A stretch of 64,000 nt of DNA from Martelella endophytica (GCF_000960975.1 NZ_CP010803.1:2570405-2634404), one strand, 5' to 3'; shown: positions 40,409-50,487, numbered from the stretch's first letter. Program-made: numbers and translations. Notes: generated by a model from the letters alone, not told the origin.

Positions 40409-41404
40409 TCAGGCGCTGATGACGACGTTTGCGGCGCTTTCCTTCAGTTCCTCGCCGAAGGCGCGCTGATACTGCTCGGCCACCAGCGTACGCTCGAGTT
40501 CGTCGCACTTGTTGAGGAAGGTGACGCGGAAGGCAAAGCCGATATCGCCGAAGATTTCCGCATTTTCCGCCCAGTTGATGACGGTACGGGGGCTCATGAC
40601 GGTCGAAAGGTCGCCATTGACGAAGGCCGAACGGGTGAGGTCGGCGACGCGCACCATGTTGGACACGGTCTCGCGGCCCTCGGCCGTCGCGGCAAAGCTC
40701 TTCACCTTGGCGAGGATGATGTTCACCTCCTGCTCGTGCGGCAGGTAGTTCAGCGTGGTGACGATCGACCAGCGGTCCATCTGTGCCTGGTTGATCTGCT
40801 GCGTGCCGTGGTAGAGGCCGGTCGTGTCGCCGAGGCCGACGGTGTTGGCGGTCGCAAACAGGCGGAAGGCCGGGTGGGGGCTGATGACGCGGCTCTGGTC
40901 GAGCAGGGTCAGCCGGCCCGACGATTCCAGCACGCGCTGGATAACGAACATGACGTCCGGGCGGCCGGCATCGTATTCGTCGAAGACGAGGGCGACGTTG
41001 TGCTGGTAGGCCCAGGGCAGGATGCCGTCCTTGAACTCGGTGACCTGCAGGCCATCCTTGACGACGATCGCATCCTTGCCGACGAGGTCAATACGGCTGA
41101 CATGGCTGTCGAGATTGACGCGCACGCACGGCCAGTTGAGACGCGCTGCGACCTGCTCGATATGGGTGGACTTACCCGTGCCGTGATAGCCGGAGATCAT
41201 CACGCGACGGTTGTGAGCGAAACCGGCGAGAATGGCGAGCGTGGTGTCGCGATCGAACAGGTAGTCGGTATCGATGTCCGGCACGTAAGGATCGTCGGCC
41301 GAATAGGCGGGAACCTTCAGGTCGATATCGATGCCGAATGTCTCGCGAACTGAAACGGTGGTGTCCGGTCCGTTGGAATAATCCAGTTCAATCTTGCTCA
41401 TCAT
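40409..41404 (-). CDS. cobS: Cobaltochelatase subunit CobS
   Basis: A 331-aa AAA+ ATPase that works with CobT and CobN. Walker A is [18 protein letters not shown], Walker B is [13 protein letters not shown], and the arginine-containing C-terminal part is intact. The order cobS-cobT is normal in Rhizobiales. The first gene of this leftward unit; a J-domain gene lies 75 bp upstream on the same strand. Confidence 0.97.
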   Translation of the reverse strand: MMSKIELDYSNGPDTTVSVRETFGIDIDLKVPAYSADDPYVPDIDTDYLFDRDTTLAILAGFAHNRRVMISGYHGTGKSTHIEQVAARLNWPCVRVNLDSHVSRIDLVGKDAIVVKDGLQVTEFKDGILPWAYQHNVALVFDEYDAGRPDVMFVIQRVLESSGRLTLLDQSRVISPHPAFRLFATANTVGLGDTTGLYHGTQQINQAQMDRWSIVTTLNYLPHEQEVNIILAKVKSFAATAEGRETVSNMVRVADLTRSAFVNGDLSTVMSPRTVINWAENAEIFGDIGFAFRVTFLNKCDELERTLVAEQYQRAFGEELKESAANVVISA

Positions 41405-41479
41405 GTCTCCAGCGCGGCGTCTCGGGCAAACCGCTTGAAATGCTTGTCTCTGCTTATGATTGTTGTCTGAGAAACGGTC

Positions 41480-42118
41480 CTAGCAGAATCCGGACTGCTT
41501 TAACAATTGGTACGCCTGCACGACGGCGCGAAAAATCTCTTCAGAACCGCGATCGCCGCCATTGGTGTCCGGGTGGTGCTTCTTCACAAGGGCCTTGTAC
41601 TGCTTCTTGATGTCATCCGAGGTTGCGGACGCTGTCAGTCCCAGTGTGTCGAACGCCCTTGCCTCCAGCGTCTTCAGCTTGCGTTCGCGCTTCGGACGTT
41701 GCGGCCGGGCGCCTTCGCCGTCATTGACGAAACCGAAGGGGTCGCGCATGCGCGAAAATGACGCGGCATTTCCGGCCTTCTTGGAGCCGTTCAGCGGCGC
41801 GCGTCGGGTATCGCCGTTGACGCCCACGGTCCAGGTCGGGCGGTGGCCGGTCAGCGCTTCCTTCTGGTAGCGCGCGATCTCGCTGTCGGAGAGACCATCG
41901 AAATAATTGTAGCCCTTGTTGTATTCCTTCACGTGCTCAAAGCAGAAAAGGAAAAACTGGCCCTCGGCGTTGCGACCGACCGGCGCGCGATGCTTGCCGG
42001 GCTTGTTGCAGCCGTCCCATTGGCAGACCGGGTTCGCAGCTTCCTGCTCCGCCCGCGTCGTGGTCGGGCGTTTGCGTTTGGTGCGCAGGCGGTCGAAATA
42101 TTTGGAGTCAAGATTCAT
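41480..42118 (-). CDS. J-domain (DnaJ-like) protein
   Basis: A 212-aa protein whose C-terminal ~60 residues are a J-domain (DTLGLTASATSDDIKKQYK; HPD motif in KKHHPDTNGG). The N-terminal part has a cysteine pair pattern (NPVCQWDGCNKPGKH) suggesting a small zinc site. Such proteins stimulate Hsp70-type ATPases; the partner is unknown. The gene neighbours bolA (divergent) and cobS, as in many Rhizobiaceae. Confidence 0.92.
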   Translation of the reverse strand: MNLDSKYFDRLRTKRKRPTTTRAEQEAANPVCQWDGCNKPGKHRAPVGRNAEGQFFLFCFEHVKEYNKGYNYFDGLSDSEIARYQKEALTGHRPTWTVGVNGDTRRAPLNGSKKAGNAASFSRMRDPFGFVNDGEGARPQRPKRERKLKTLEARAFDTLGLTASATSDDIKKQYKALVKKHHPDTNGGDRGSEEIFRAVVQAYQLLKQSGFC

Positions 42119-42226
42119 AGCGCTTGATTATGGCCTTCTGAAACCGTCACAACAAGAATTGACAACGGGTTTTGTTACTGGCTTCCTGACCGGTTAACGC
42201 GCCCGGGCGCCAAGAAGGAGCAGAAA

Positions 42227-42508
42227 ATGACAATGGCAGCTCGAATTGAAGACAGGCTGAGGAGCCTGTTCAACCCCGAGCGACTGGAGCTTAAGGACGA
42301 AAGCGGGCAGCACGCCGGCCATTACGATGACCCCGACGCACCCGAGATCACCCATTTAAGGATTCGGATCGTCTCCGGCAAGTTCGAAGGGCTGAATCGC
42401 CTAGCCCGACATCGTGCCGTCAATGAGGCACTCGGCCCGGAATTCTCCGAAGGCCTGCACGCGCTCGCGATCGAGGCGGCCGCTCCGGGCGAGAAGACGC
42501 GGTGGTGA
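42227..42508 (+). CDS. BolA-family protein
   Basis: A 93-aa protein with the BolA fold: LRIRIVSGKFEGLNRLARHR containing the class-type loop and the conserved RH, then ALGPEFSEGLHALAIEA. BolA proteins form iron-sulfur complexes with monothiol glutaredoxins and act in iron or stress responses. The ATG at 42227 has an aaggag site. A 108-bp divergent region separates it from the J-domain gene. Confidence 0.93.
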   Translation: MTMAARIEDRLRSLFNPERLELKDESGQHAGHYDDPDAPEITHLRIRIVSGKFEGLNRLARHRAVNEALGPEFSEGLHALAIEAAAPGEKTRW

Positions 42509-42566
42509 TGCCGGCGGCGGCAGTGGATTTTTGCGCTTGATACGACCACAAACCTTGCAGCCTTCT

Positions 42567-42589
42567 ATCTCCCTCCTTGAGGGGGAGAT
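42567..42589. repeat. Short palindrome after bolA
   Basis: atctccctcc-ttg-agggggagat is a near-perfect inverted repeat in the gap between convergent bolA and the CorC-type gene. It resembles the ctccccccttgaggg piece at 18670-18690, so it may be a fragment of the same repeat family or serve as a terminator. Confidence 0.5.
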
Positions 42590-42644
42590 CGTTTCCGGAG
42601 AGGCCGTTTAACGCGCGACTTCAGAGGCTTTTCCCCGACGATAC

Positions 42645-43970
42645 TCACTCCGCCGGCGGCGTTGCCGTGGCGGCGGCTGCGCCGCCGAGGGGGCGGATGC
42701 GCAGGCGGGTGATGCGGTTCTTTTCCCGTTTCATCACCGTGAAGCGCTTGCCGTAGAAGGTGAATGACTGGCGTTCCTCGGGGATCGTCTGGCTTTCGTG
42801 GATGACGAGGCCGGCAATGGTCGTCGCTTCCTCGTCCGGCAGGTTCCAGTCAAGCGCGCGGTTGAGGTCGCGGATCGGAACCGTGCCGTCGACGACGATC
42901 GAGCCGTCGGCCTCCTGCATGACGCCGGAGATTTCGAGGTCGTGCTCGTCGGCGATATCGCCGACGATCTCCTCGAGAATGTCCTCCAGCGTCACGATGC
43001 CCTGCACCTCGCCATATTCGTCAACGACGACGGCGATATGCACCTTGCGGCGAAGAAAGGCGTTGAGCTGATCCTTGAGGTTGGTGCTGTCCGGCACGAA
43101 CCACGGCTTCTGCGCCACCTTGACGATGTCGATGGTCGAAGGGGCGGCGTGCGGCTCGGCCAGCGCGCGCGACAGGTCCTTGGAGTGCACGACGCCGATG
43201 ATGTTGTCGATCGAGCCGCGCCAGACCGGCAGGCGCGTGTAGGGGCTTTCAAGCACGGTCTTGACGGCGATCTCGGGTGGGTCGTCGGCATTGACCGCGC
43301 GCATGGCGGTGCGGTGGATCATCACATCAGAGACTTCGAGCTCGCCGAGATCGAGAACGCCGCCAAGGCGGTCGCGGTCGGCCTTGATCACCGAGCCTTC
43401 CTTGTGCAGCAGGTCCACGGCGCCACGCAACTCGTCATGGGCCGACAGCATCGAGGTGCCCTTGGTGAGGGTGACGCCAAACAGGCCGAGGATCAGCCGG
43501 ACGATCATGTTCACCAGGCTCGAGAGCGGGCCGATGATCATGAACACGATCCTGACGGCCGGCGCGACGGTGAGCGCGAACCGGTCGGTGGCCGAGATCG
43601 CCCAGCTCTTCGGCAGAACTTCCGCGAAGATCACCAGCAGCGCCGTCATGATCAGCGTCGCATAGGCCACGCCGCTATCGCCGAAGATGCTGAGGAACAG
43701 CGTCGTCGTCAGCGACGAGGCGAGGATGTTGACGAGGTTGTTGCCGATCAGCAGCGCGCCGATCAGGCGGTCGCGATGGCTGATCATCACATTGACGAAC
43801 CCGGCGCGCCGGTCGCCCTGCTGTTCCAGCGTGTGCATGCGCGCGCGCGAGACCGCCGTCAGAGCGGTCTCCGAACCGGAGAAGAAGGCAGATACCAGGA
43901 TCAGCGCGGCGATGATCGCAAGCGTCCCCCAGTATTCGGATAGAAAGTGCGAAATATCGCTGATCGTCAT
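42645..43970 (-). CDS. HlyC/CorC-family (DUF21-CBS) membrane protein
   Basis: A 441-aa protein: an N-terminal DUF21/CNNM domain with about four hydrophobic segments (residues ~15-170), a pair of CBS domains (~215-340) and a C-terminal CorC/HlyC FAD-binding-like domain (ISGVMQEADGSIVVDGTVPI). CNNM/CorC proteins are linked to Mg2+/Co2+ transport or efflux. Its start overlaps the aroB stop by 4 bp (ATGA), so it is translationally coupled to aroB. Confidence 0.92.
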   Translation of the reverse strand: MTISDISHFLSEYWGTLAIIAALILVSAFFSGSETALTAVSRARMHTLEQQGDRRAGFVNVMISHRDRLIGALLIGNNLVNILASSLTTTLFLSIFGDSGVAYATLIMTALLVIFAEVLPKSWAISATDRFALTVAPAVRIVFMIIGPLSSLVNMIVRLILGLFGVTLTKGTSMLSAHDELRGAVDLLHKEGSVIKADRDRLGGVLDLGELEVSDVMIHRTAMRAVNADDPPEIAVKTVLESPYTRLPVWRGSIDNIIGVVHSKDLSRALAEPHAAPSTIDIVKVAQKPWFVPDSTNLKDQLNAFLRRKVHIAVVVDEYGEVQGIVTLEDILEEIVGDIADEHDLEISGVMQEADGSIVVDGTVPIRDLNRALDWNLPDEEATTIAGLVIHESQTIPEERQSFTFYGKRFTVMKREKNRITRLRIRPLGGAAAATATPPAE

Positions 43971-45094
43971 TGCGGATGTTTTTCCGTGAGAAAACTCAAC
44001 ACTTCGGAGGGCGGTACATCATCGGCGATGAAGGCCTCGCCGATGCCGCGGGTGAGAATGAAGGTGAGCTTGCCGCCCTTCACCTTTTTGTCCTGACCGA
44101 TTGCATCCATCAATATATCGGGCGGCGGGAGCTTCCCGTCAATATCGTGCATGGAGGTTGGCAGGCCCGCGGCCTTCAGGTGTGCCGCGACGCGCTTTGC
44201 ATCATCGGGGCTCGCAAGGTTCATCCGCGCGGAAAACTCGTGCGCGAGCACCATGCCGATCGCCACGCCCTCGCCATGGACGAGACGGGCGCTGTCGTAG
44301 TTGGTCGCGCGCTCCAGCGCGTGGCCGAAAGTGTGGCCGAGGTTGAGCAGCGCCCTCGCGCCGGTCTCGCGCTCGTCCGCCGCGACAACCGCGGCCTTGG
44401 CCTGACAGCTGCGGGCGATCGCCTCGGTGCGCTCGATGCCGCCGGAGAACACGTCGGCCCGGTGCTTTTCCAGCCAGTGGAAGAAGTCGGGCTGGTCGAT
44501 CAGGCCGTACTTGACCACTTCGGCATAGCCGGCGGCAAATTCGCGTGGGCTCAGCGTGTCGAGCGTCGCGGTGTCGGCGATGACGAGGTCGGGCTGGTGG
44601 AAGGCGCCGACGAGGTTCTTGCCCTGGCGGGCATTGATGCCGGTCTTGCCGCCGACCGAACTGTCGACCTGCGCCAGAAGCGAAGTCGGCACCTGGATGA
44701 AGCGCACGCCGCGGCGAACGATGGCGGCGGCAAAGCCGGTGAGATCGCCAATCACGCCGCCGCCGAGCGCGATCACCGCGTCGGAGCGCTCGATGCGGGC
44801 GTCGAGAATAAAGTCGGTGACGGCCGTCAGGTTGTCGAAGCTCTTGGTCTTTTCACCCGCGGCCAGCGTCATGGCAAAGGTCTCGATGCCGTCCGTCTGC
44901 AGGCTTTCGGTCAGCGCGTCGAGATAGAGCGGCGCGACGTTCGCGTCGGTGACGATCGCGACCTTGCGGGCGGAAAGCCGCGCCAGCATCTCGCCGCCGG
45001 CATGGGCAATGAGATCGCGGCCGATGAGGATGTCATAGCTGCGGCTTCCCAGATCGACGCGGACGATGCGTTTGTCGGCGACCATATCAGGCAT
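43967..45094 (-). CDS. aroB: 3-dehydroquinate synthase
   Basis: A 375-aa NAD-dependent enzyme of the shikimate pathway that cyclises DAHP to 3-dehydroquinate. The NAD-binding GGGVIGDLTGFAA motif, the zinc-binding NLGHTFGHALE motif and the PTSLLAQVDSSVGGKTGIN stretch are all present. The ATG at 45094 overlaps the end of aroK by 8 bp and has aagga upstream; an ATG three codons later (45085) is also possible. Order aroK-aroB-CorC-type gene is usual in Rhizobiaceae. Confidence 0.97.
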   Translation of the reverse strand: MPDMVADKRIVRVDLGSRSYDILIGRDLIAHAGGEMLARLSARKVAIVTDANVAPLYLDALTESLQTDGIETFAMTLAAGEKTKSFDNLTAVTDFILDARIERSDAVIALGGGVIGDLTGFAAAIVRRGVRFIQVPTSLLAQVDSSVGGKTGINARQGKNLVGAFHQPDLVIADTATLDTLSPREFAAGYAEVVKYGLIDQPDFFHWLEKHRADVFSGGIERTEAIARSCQAKAAVVAADERETGARALLNLGHTFGHALERATNYDSARLVHGEGVAIGMVLAHEFSARMNLASPDDAKRVAAHLKAAGLPTSMHDIDGKLPPPDILMDAIGQDKKVKGGKLTFILTRGIGEAFIADDVPPSEVLSFLTEKHPQ

Positions 45095-45686
45095 CTGAAT
45101 TCGTTCCTTCATTCTCGGCGAGGCCGGCAAGCGCCTTCAGCACGTCGCGCATTACCGTTTCCTTGCGGACATTGCGCGACCAGACGGTGAGCTCCGCCTC
45201 GGCATAGACCGGATAGCGCTTGTCCATCAGTTCCTTCAGCGTCTGCTTCGGATTTTCGGTCTTGAGAAGCGGCCGCGTCTGGCGGCGCTTGACCCGATCC
45301 CACAGCGTTTCGAGATCGGCCTTCAGCCACATCGAGAGACCCGAGCGGGCAATCAGCTCGCGGTTGACCGGATTGATGAAGGCGCCGCCACCGGTGGAGA
45401 CCACGGCCGGACCTTCCGCCAGGATACGCTCGAAGACGCGGGTTTCGAGCGCCCGGAACTCGGGTTCGCCATAGCGGGTGAAGAGTTCCGATACCGTCAT
45501 CCGCGCGGCCGTCTCGATTTCCTGGTCCGTGTCGATATAGGGAAGGTTAAGCGTGTTGGCGACAAGCTTGCCGATCGCAGTCTTGCCGGCGCCCATGAGA
45601 CCGACCAGAATCAGGTTGCGGCCCGCGAGGCCGGCAAGTGCCTTTTGACGGAGCCCTGGTTTACCCGAATCTTGTTTTGCGTTCAT
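45087..45686 (-). CDS. aroK: Shikimate kinase
   Basis: A 199-aa kinase that phosphorylates shikimate. The P-loop is [12 protein letters not shown], the shikimate-binding DTDQEIE and GGGAFINP motifs follow, and the LID region [10 protein letters not shown] is present. About 20 extra residues precede the P-loop, common in alphaproteobacterial AroK. The ATG at 45686 is chosen; the frame stays open much further upstream but that part is antisense to xerD and accA and is not coding. It is divergent from xerD. Confidence 0.96.
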   Translation of the reverse strand: MNAKQDSGKPGLRQKALAGLAGRNLILVGLMGAGKTAIGKLVANTLNLPYIDTDQEIETAARMTVSELFTRYGEPEFRALETRVFERILAEGPAVVSTGGGAFINPVNRELIARSGLSMWLKADLETLWDRVKRRQTRPLLKTENPKQTLKELMDKRYPVYAEAELTVWSRNVRKETVMRDVLKALAGLAENEGTNSDA

Positions 45687-45782
45687 AGTGCGCCCAATCT
45701 GTTCCCGCCACGTATCGGCAAATGTCCATTGGGCGTCAAGACGAGGCGGCGAGAATCGCGGGCTTTCCGGAGGGAAACGGCA

Positions 45783-46733
45783 TTGGCAGAGACGCTTGAC
45801 CTGTCGGGCGCGCATATCGAGGCATTTCTGGAAATGCTGAGCGCCGAGCGCGGTGCCGCCGGCAATACGCTTGAAGCCTATGAGCGCGACCTCGATGATT
45901 TCCGCGAATTTCTCGGCCCCCGCAAGGTGACGGCCGATGCGGCGGCGAGCGCCGATATCTCCGCCTATCTCGGCGACCTCGCGCGCCGCGGCTTTGCCGC
46001 CACCTCGCAGGCGCGGCGGCTTTCGGCGCTGCGCCAGTTCTACCGCTTTCTCTATGCGGAGGGTCTCCGCCAGGATGATCCGACCGGTGTCATTGATGGC
46101 CCGAAAAAGGCGATGCCGCTGCCGAAGACGCTCTCCGTCGCCGAGGTCGACCGTTTGCTGCGCCAGGCGGAGACGGAAGCCGCCGAGCCCGGCCCCGGCC
46201 GGTTTGAACGGTTGCGCATGGCCGCCCTCCTCGAAACGCTTTATGCGAGCGGCATGCGGGTTTCCGAATTGGTGACGCTTCCCGCCTCGGTGCTGAAGCG
46301 GAAGGAGCGCTTCCTCACCATTCGTGGCAAGGGCAACAAGGAGCGGGCAGTGCCGCTGTCGCGCCGTGCCATTGCCGCGCTCGAAGCCTTCGATATCGAA
46401 CGACGGGCGGTCGGTGAGGATGAGGAAAATCCGTACCTGTTTGCCTCCAGAGGGGTTGCCGGCCACCTTTCCCGCCAGGTCTTCGCCCGCGACCTGAAGG
46501 GCCTTGCCGCGCGGGCCGGTCTCAAGGCTTCGGCAATCTCGCCGCACGTGCTGCGTCACGCTTTCGCAAGCCATCTGCTGCAGAACGGAGCGGATCTGCG
46601 CGCCGTCCAGGAATTGCTCGGTCATGCAGACATATCCACAACGCAGATTTACACGCATGTCCTTGAAGAACGGCTGCGCGAACTCGTGGAAATGCATCAC
46701 CCCCTTGCAAAAGATGTGAAAAAACGGGATTAA
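45783..46733 (+). CDS. xerD: Site-specific tyrosine recombinase XerD
   Basis: A 316-aa recombinase that resolves chromosome dimers with XerC at dif. An N-terminal SAM-like domain ([22 protein letters not shown]) is followed by the catalytic domain with Arg in [18 protein letters not shown] (HxxR), LGHADISTT (His) and the nucleophile tyrosine in TQIYTHV. The start is taken as a TTG at 45783 because it has an optimal ggaggg site and fits the family length; earlier in-frame starts lack this. It is the housekeeping recombinase, not an island integrase. Confidence 0.94.
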   Translation: MAETLDLSGAHIEAFLEMLSAERGAAGNTLEAYERDLDDFREFLGPRKVTADAAASADISAYLGDLARRGFAATSQARRLSALRQFYRFLYAEGLRQDDPTGVIDGPKKAMPLPKTLSVAEVDRLLRQAETEAAEPGPGRFERLRMAALLETLYASGMRVSELVTLPASVLKRKERFLTIRGKGNKERAVPLSRRAIAALEAFDIERRAVGEDEENPYLFASRGVAGHLSRQVFARDLKGLAARAGLKASAISPHVLRHAFASHLLQNGADLRAVQELLGHADISTTQIYTHVLEERLRELVEMHHPLAKDVKKRD

Positions 46734-46808
46734 GCGGCACAATATCGTATGGAAGAGCCTCAGGGGACGCGCCCCGGGCATGTCGGACAAACCACGGAAA
46801 GTTCGAAA

Positions 46809-47762
46809 ATGTACAGCTATCTCGATTTCGAAAGGCCGATTTCCGATCTTGAAGCCAAGATTATCGAGCTCAAGAAACTCGCTTCCGAAGACGAGAGTAT
46901 CGACACCACCGAAGAGATTGCCCGGCTGGAGACCCGCGTCAGCGAGGCGATGACCGAGATCTACCAGAAGCTCAATCCGTGGCAGAAGGCGCAGGTCGCC
47001 CGCCACCCCCAGCGTCCGCATTTCGTCGATTATGCCAAGCGCCTTTTCACCGATCTCACCACGCTCGCCGGCGACCGGAATTTCGGTGAGGATGCCGCGA
47101 TCCAGGCCGGCTTTGCCCGGTTCCGCGGCCGCCCCGTCGCCTTCATCGGCGAGGAAAAAGGCCATGACACCAAGAGCCGTCTCAAGCACAATTTCGGCAT
47201 GCCGCGTCCAGAGGGTTACCGCAAGGCAATCCGCGTCATGGAGCTGGCCGACCGCTTCAACCTGCCGGTCATCTCGCTGATCGATACGCAGGGCGCTTAT
47301 CCGGGTGTCGGTGCCGAAGAGCGCGGGCAGGCCGAGGCGATCGCGCGTTCGACGCAGATGTGTCTCAGGCTCGGCGTGCCGATGGTCGCGCTGGTCATCG
47401 GCGAGGGCATGTCCGGCGGCGCCATCGCGATCGCGGCCGCAAGCCGCGTCTATATGCTCGAACACGCCATTTATTCGGTGATCTCGCCGGAAGGGGCCGC
47501 CTCGATCCTGTGGCGCGATTCGACCCGCGCCAAGGAAGCGGCAACCAACATGCGCATTACCGCCCAGGACCTGAAGGGCTTTGGTGTCGTCGATGAAATC
47601 ATTCCCGAGCCCGTCGGTGGTGCGCACCGCGCGCCGGATACGGTCATCGACGCCTCCGGCGATCAGATCGCCGAAGCGCTCGCCGGTTTCGACGGAATGT
47701 CGGCCGAGGAGATCAGGAACGAGCGTCGTCAGAAATTTCTTGCGATCGGCCGTAACCTCTGA
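46809..47762 (+). CDS. accA: Acetyl-CoA carboxylase carboxyltransferase subunit alpha
   Basis: A 317-aa subunit of acetyl-CoA carboxylase, which makes malonyl-CoA for fatty acid synthesis. Diagnostic stretches are YLDFERPISDLEAKI, RPHFVDYAKRLFTD and the carboxyltransferase motif GEGMSGGAIAIAAASRVYML. Length matches the family. The ATG at 46809 starts the canonical N-terminus. It follows xerD by 75 bp on the same strand. Confidence 0.97.
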   Translation: MYSYLDFERPISDLEAKIIELKKLASEDESIDTTEEIARLETRVSEAMTEIYQKLNPWQKAQVARHPQRPHFVDYAKRLFTDLTTLAGDRNFGEDAAIQAGFARFRGRPVAFIGEEKGHDTKSRLKHNFGMPRPEGYRKAIRVMELADRFNLPVISLIDTQGAYPGVGAEERGQAEAIARSTQMCLRLGVPMVALVIGEGMSGGAIAIAAASRVYMLEHAIYSVISPEGAASILWRDSTRAKEAATNMRITAQDLKGFGVVDEIIPEPVGGAHRAPDTVIDASGDQIAEALAGFDGMSAEEIRNERRQKFLAIGRNL

Positions 47763-47913
47763 CGCGTGGAGCCTGTGCGCATTTCCTCGGGCGCGGTTGC
47801 AGACCGGACAAGAAAGAGTTAACGGTTTCTTGACGGTTATTGTTCCAGTATAGTCGCGAAGGCGCCGTGCCGGAAGCAGGGCGCCGCGAGGGAAAATCCG
47901 GCAGGTTCGATCC

Positions 47914-49158
47914 ATGCGTTTGCGAATGATAGCCCCGATTGTATTCGCCGGTCTGGCGTTGACGGGGTGCAACAGCTTCTTTGACAGCACCGATTTTGCC
48001 ACCGTGCAGGACAAGATGAACTATGCCCTGCCGTCGCCGGTCGTCGCCCGCATGACCGCGAAGAACATGGACAAGTACGCCCCGATTACAATCCGGATCT
48101 TCAAGGAGGAGGGTATCCTCGAAATCTGGAAGCAGAAGCGCGACGGTACCTACGGCGAGCTGGAATCCTACGAAATCTGCGCCTGGTCCGGCTCGCTGGG
48201 GCCGAAGAAGAAAGAGGGCGACCGACAGGCGCCCGAGGGCTTCTATCCGCTGTCGCAGGGCCTGCTGAACCCCTATTCGCAGTATTTCCTGGCGATCAAC
48301 ACGGGGTATCCGAACCGTTACGACCGCGCCAACCAGTTCACCGGCTCGGATCTGATGATCCACGGTGCCTGCTCCTCGCGCGGCTGCTATTCGATGACCG
48401 ACGAGCAGATCCTGGAAATCTTCGCCTTCGCCCGTGACGCCTTCAAGGGCGGCCAGCAGTCGATCATGCTGCAGGCCTATCCGTTCCGCATGACCGCCGA
48501 GAACATGGCCCGCCATCGCTATAACGACAACTATCCGTTCTGGCAGATGCTGAAGGAAGGCTACGACTATTTCGACGTCACCCATGTGGTGCCCGATGTC
48601 GACGTTTGCGGCGGTCGCTACGTCTTCAACAAGGACCCGGTCAACGGCGCTGCGATCGCTTCCGATCAGTCCTGCCCGGTGATGACATCGAATGTGCCGG
48701 CGAGCCAGGTGGCGCTGCTGACCGAGTACAAGTCCAAATACATGACCGACTTTGACAAGGCGCTGTCCAAGGACGATGGCCGTGTCTGGATCGATCCGAC
48801 CGAAGCCGAGCGCAAGGCGCTGGTCGCCGACACCCGGCCGGACCCGATGGATGCGCTCTACCAGCCGACGGGACCGTCGCTTGAAGCCGGCCGCTTCGTT
48901 TCGCTCGAGCAATACCGCATCGCCAAGTATGGTGCGGTGGACGTGCCCGACACGATCGACACCGCGACCCAGACCGCAGCCATTCCGCCGGCGTCCGACG
49001 CGGGAGCGGCCGTTGCCTCGGCGGCTCAGCCGGTGCCGGCACCTGCCGATCTGCCTGTCGCCGTTGCGGATGTTCCGATCCCCGAGCGCAGCCCGATCAC
49101 GGCCTATGCCGAACCCGAACCGGTGAAGGAAAGCAAGCCGTTCTGGAAATTCTGGTGA
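47914..49158 (+). CDS. L,D-transpeptidase (YkuD) family lipoprotein
   Basis: A 414-aa protein. The N-terminus is a lipoprotein signal with lipobox LTGC (cysteine near residue 19). The YkuD domain spans roughly residues 55-225, with the catalytic motif LMIHGACSSRGCYSMTD (HxG-SxGC). The C-terminal third is Ala/Pro-rich and probably unstructured, ending in SKPFWKFW. Such enzymes crosslink peptidoglycan or attach proteins to it. Its stop overlaps the GTG start of the next gene (GTGA). Confidence 0.92.
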   Translation: MRLRMIAPIVFAGLALTGCNSFFDSTDFATVQDKMNYALPSPVVARMTAKNMDKYAPITIRIFKEEGILEIWKQKRDGTYGELESYEICAWSGSLGPKKKEGDRQAPEGFYPLSQGLLNPYSQYFLAINTGYPNRYDRANQFTGSDLMIHGACSSRGCYSMTDEQILEIFAFARDAFKGGQQSIMLQAYPFRMTAENMARHRYNDNYPFWQMLKEGYDYFDVTHVVPDVDVCGGRYVFNKDPVNGAAIASDQSCPVMTSNVPASQVALLTEYKSKYMTDFDKALSKDDGRVWIDPTEAERKALVADTRPDPMDALYQPTGPSLEAGRFVSLEQYRIAKYGAVDVPDTIDTATQTAAIPPASDAGAAVASAAQPVPAPADLPVAVADVPIPERSPITAYAEPEPVKESKPFWKFW

Positions 49159-49412
49159 CGCAGGCCACGCGCCGCTACGACCTCAGGGGACTGAAATGTC
49201 CTTTGCCGGCGCTGAAGACCGGCCGGCGCCTCGCCGGGCTGAAGCCGGGTGACGTTCTCGAGGTCGAAACCACCGATCCGCTCGCCATTATCGACATTCC
49301 CCACCTTTGCCAGCAGCAGGGCCATGTCCTGCTGGCTTCGGAAGAAACGGCAACCGGTCACCGGTTCACGATCGAGCGCGGCGCGGTATTAACGTCTGAA
49401 GCCGAAGGCTGA
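49155..49412 (+). CDS. TusA-family sulfurtransferase-like protein
   Basis: An 85-aa protein of the TusA/SirA fold, with the sulfur-carrying cysteine in the CPxP motif (RGLKCPLPALKT). TusA proteins pass sulfur to tRNA 2-thiolation or molybdenum cofactor systems. The start is a GTG that overlaps the stop of the upstream lipoprotein gene by 4 bp. Its 3' end overlaps the convergent cobW gene by 24 bp. Confidence 0.9.
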   Translation: MTQATRRYDLRGLKCPLPALKTGRRLAGLKPGDVLEVETTDPLAIIDIPHLCQQQGHVLLASEETATGHRFTIERGAVLTSEAEG

Positions 49413-50474
49413 GAGCGGGTTTTCCTCCAGCGCCGCGCGGTCGGGCCTGTCGATGCCGGGCCGGCCCGTGAAGGCGGCAAAGAGCTCGCTCACCGGCGCT
49501 TCAGGCAGGTCGCGGGTGATGACGACGATCCGTGTCAGTCCCTCGCTTCCCGGTGGCCAGGCCTCAAGCCTCGACGGCGGATAGACCATGTCGCGCACGC
49601 CATGGACGACCAGCGGCCGGGCCATGCCCTCAACCGCGACGACGCCTTTCAGCCGCAACAGCCGGTCACCATGATTTGCGGCCAGCCGATGCTGGAAGGC
49701 TTCGATAGCGCCCGGTGCAAGCGGACGGTCGGCGGCAAGGGCAAAAGCGCGGATATGCTCGTCATGGCGATTGACGTCATGGTGATGGTGATGATGGGCG
49801 GGCTCTGCCGAAAGCCAGTCGCCGACAGCATCCGGCTTGCGCGCAAGATCGAACAGGCCGGCAGCCAGCAGGCCCGGCCGCACGGCTTCGCCATCCGCCA
49901 CATCGACGATCTTTGCCATCGGGTTCAGCGCCGTCAGCCTGTCCTGCAGCGCGTTTGTCTGTTCTGCCGATGCGATATCGGTTTTGGTCAGCACGATGCG
50001 ATCGGCCACGGCGGCCTGGCGCACAGCCTCGATATGGCCGTCGAGCGTTGCGAGGCCGGCGAGCGCATCGACGAGCGTCACCACACCATCGATCCGGAAG
50101 CTTGCGGCAATGGCCGGATGCGCCATCACCGCCTGCAGGACCGGCACGGGGTCGGCAAGGCCGGTGGTCTCGATGATCACCCGGCCGACCGGCCTGACCC
50201 TTTCGGTCTGCACCGCGTCCAGAAGGTTGGCGAGCGTGTCGATCAGTTCACCGCGCACCGAGCAGCACAGGCAGCCGTTCGAGAGCTCGATGATGCCGTC
50301 GCCGGCGCTTTCGACGAGAAGATGGTCGATGCCGATCTCGCCGAACTCATTGATGATCACCGCCGCATCCGACAGTGCCGGGTCACGCAAGAGCCTGTTG
50401 ATGAGTGTGGACTTGCCGGCGCCGAGAAAGCCGGTGACGATCGATACGGGAATGGGGTGGGGTAACTGATACAT
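49389..50474 (-). CDS. CobW-family GTP-binding protein (metal chaperone type)
   Basis: A 361-aa G3E GTPase. P-loop is GFLGAGKST, the metal-binding GCLCC motif follows at residues ~75, and the NKxD position reads TKTD. A run of six histidines (AEPAHHHHHHDVN) in the middle is a typical metal-handling insertion. The C-terminal CobW_C domain is present. It may deliver zinc or cobalt; no direct link to cobST (9 kb away) is shown. The ATG at 50474 lies just before the P-loop region; an upstream extension lacks family character. Confidence 0.93.
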   Translation of the reverse strand: MYQLPHPIPVSIVTGFLGAGKSTLINRLLRDPALSDAAVIINEFGEIGIDHLLVESAGDGIIELSNGCLCCSVRGELIDTLANLLDAVQTERVRPVGRVIIETTGLADPVPVLQAVMAHPAIAASFRIDGVVTLVDALAGLATLDGHIEAVRQAAVADRIVLTKTDIASAEQTNALQDRLTALNPMAKIVDVADGEAVRPGLLAAGLFDLARKPDAVGDWLSAEPAHHHHHHDVNRHDEHIRAFALAADRPLAPGAIEAFQHRLAANHGDRLLRLKGVVAVEGMARPLVVHGVRDMVYPPSRLEAWPPGSEGLTRIVVITRDLPEAPVSELFAAFTGRPGIDRPDRAALEENPLSAFGFRR

Positions 50475-50487
50475 GCATTTGAACCTG

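Noticed and set aside
45783..46733. XerD as the integrase of the tRNA-linked island
   Set aside because: It lies in the housekeeping aroK-xerD-accA neighbourhood, 7 kb before the tRNA, and has the normal chromosomal XerD sequence.
45087..48014. Very long leftward open frame covering aroK and continuing antisense to xerD and accA
   Set aside because: Only the last 199 codons are AroK. The rest is opposite two certain genes and has no family character; long antisense frames are common in GC-rich DNA.
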